A DNA stretch of 64,000 nt from Cricetomys ansorgei (lineage: Eukaryota; Chordata; Mammalia; Rodentia; Nesomyidae). The stretch is taken from NCBI GenBank assembly GCA_026225945.1, contig JAMJFZ010000597.1:4174001-4238000 (forward strand), written 5' to 3'. Positions 63,926 to 64,000 of the stretch are shown in pieces; the first letter of the stretch is position 1; each line of letters begins with the position of its first letter. A program made the translations under genes and the position numbers. The notes beneath the pieces were generated by a model. The model made no database searches. It had not been told where the DNA came from and saw only the letters and a list, made by a program, of their open reading frames with translations.

Positions 63926-64000
63926 TGGAGCTGGGAATGATGTAGCTCAGTGGTAGTACTTGGCTAGCTCGTGAGAGGCCTTGGGTTTGATTCTTAATAC
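63926..64000 (+). repeat. ID element, running off the right edge
   Basis: 'gagctgggaatgatgtagct', 'ctcgtgagaggccttgggtt', 'tgattcttaatac'. Confidence 0.8.

Noticed and set aside
41413..64000. Exons of Ampd3, the next gene in mammalian synteny
   Set aside because: I saw no AMP-deaminase peptide on the plus strand; Ampd3 probably starts beyond the right edge.
1..64000. CRISPR arrays, insertion sequences, operons, phage or plasmid features
   Set aside because: The sequence is mammalian nuclear DNA with spliced genes and SINEs; no regularly spaced repeats or bacterial gene structure occur.

Overview
This window is nuclear DNA of a muroid rodent. It is densely packed with B1, B2/B3, B4 and ID SINEs (lineage hallmarks of rodents) on top of older MIR, L1M and MaLR-type fossils. 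The one complete gene is adrenomedullin (Adm). Its peptide keeps the 50-residue rodent length but does not match the mouse or rat peptides as I remember them, so a non-Mus, non-Rattus muroid (for example a hamster, vole, deer mouse or gerbil) is likeliest. I cannot fix the species.

Layout. Positions 1-28,569 are the 5' part of the very long first intron of Sbf2 (Mtmr13), transcribed on the minus strand; I see only repeats, AT-rich unique DNA and a few small oddities there. At 28.05-29.06 kb lies a CpG island holding the Sbf2 promoter, a 5' leader with two short upstream reading frames, and coding exon 1 (28,570-28,624, minus). From 29.06 to 39.25 kb is the intergenic space between the head-to-head genes Sbf2 and Adm, with a large minus-strand L1 3' fragment (30.8-32.2 kb) broken up by SINEs. 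Adm runs on the plus strand from a TATA box at 39,250 to an AATAAA at 41,390, with four exons and all coding sequence in exons 2-4. From 41.4 to 64 kb I see no coding gene. This matches the mammalian order SBF2(-) - ADM(+) - AMPD3, with Ampd3 expected beyond the right edge.

What ties the parts together. Adm encodes a prepropeptide cut into PAMP and adrenomedullin, a hypoxia-induced vasodilator hormone. Around it I see a candidate control region: a CTCF-like motif on the plus strand upstream (38.89 kb) and one on the minus strand downstream (41.94 kb) in convergent orientation. About 0.6 kb past the poly(A) site there is a tandem pair of hypoxia-response motifs, followed by a HIF ancillary motif and an antioxidant/AP-1 element. 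Intron 3 retention would stop translation exactly at the splice junction, leaving a PAMP-only precursor. Other points worth a second look are two overlapping mutually exclusive perfect hairpins at 43.09 kb, a (CAG)24 tract at 61.17 kb just after a splice-acceptor-like (CT)n tract, a truncated U2 snRNA fossil, and several Z-DNA or cruciform-prone repeats. I found no wholly new gene system; the strongest leads are regulatory.
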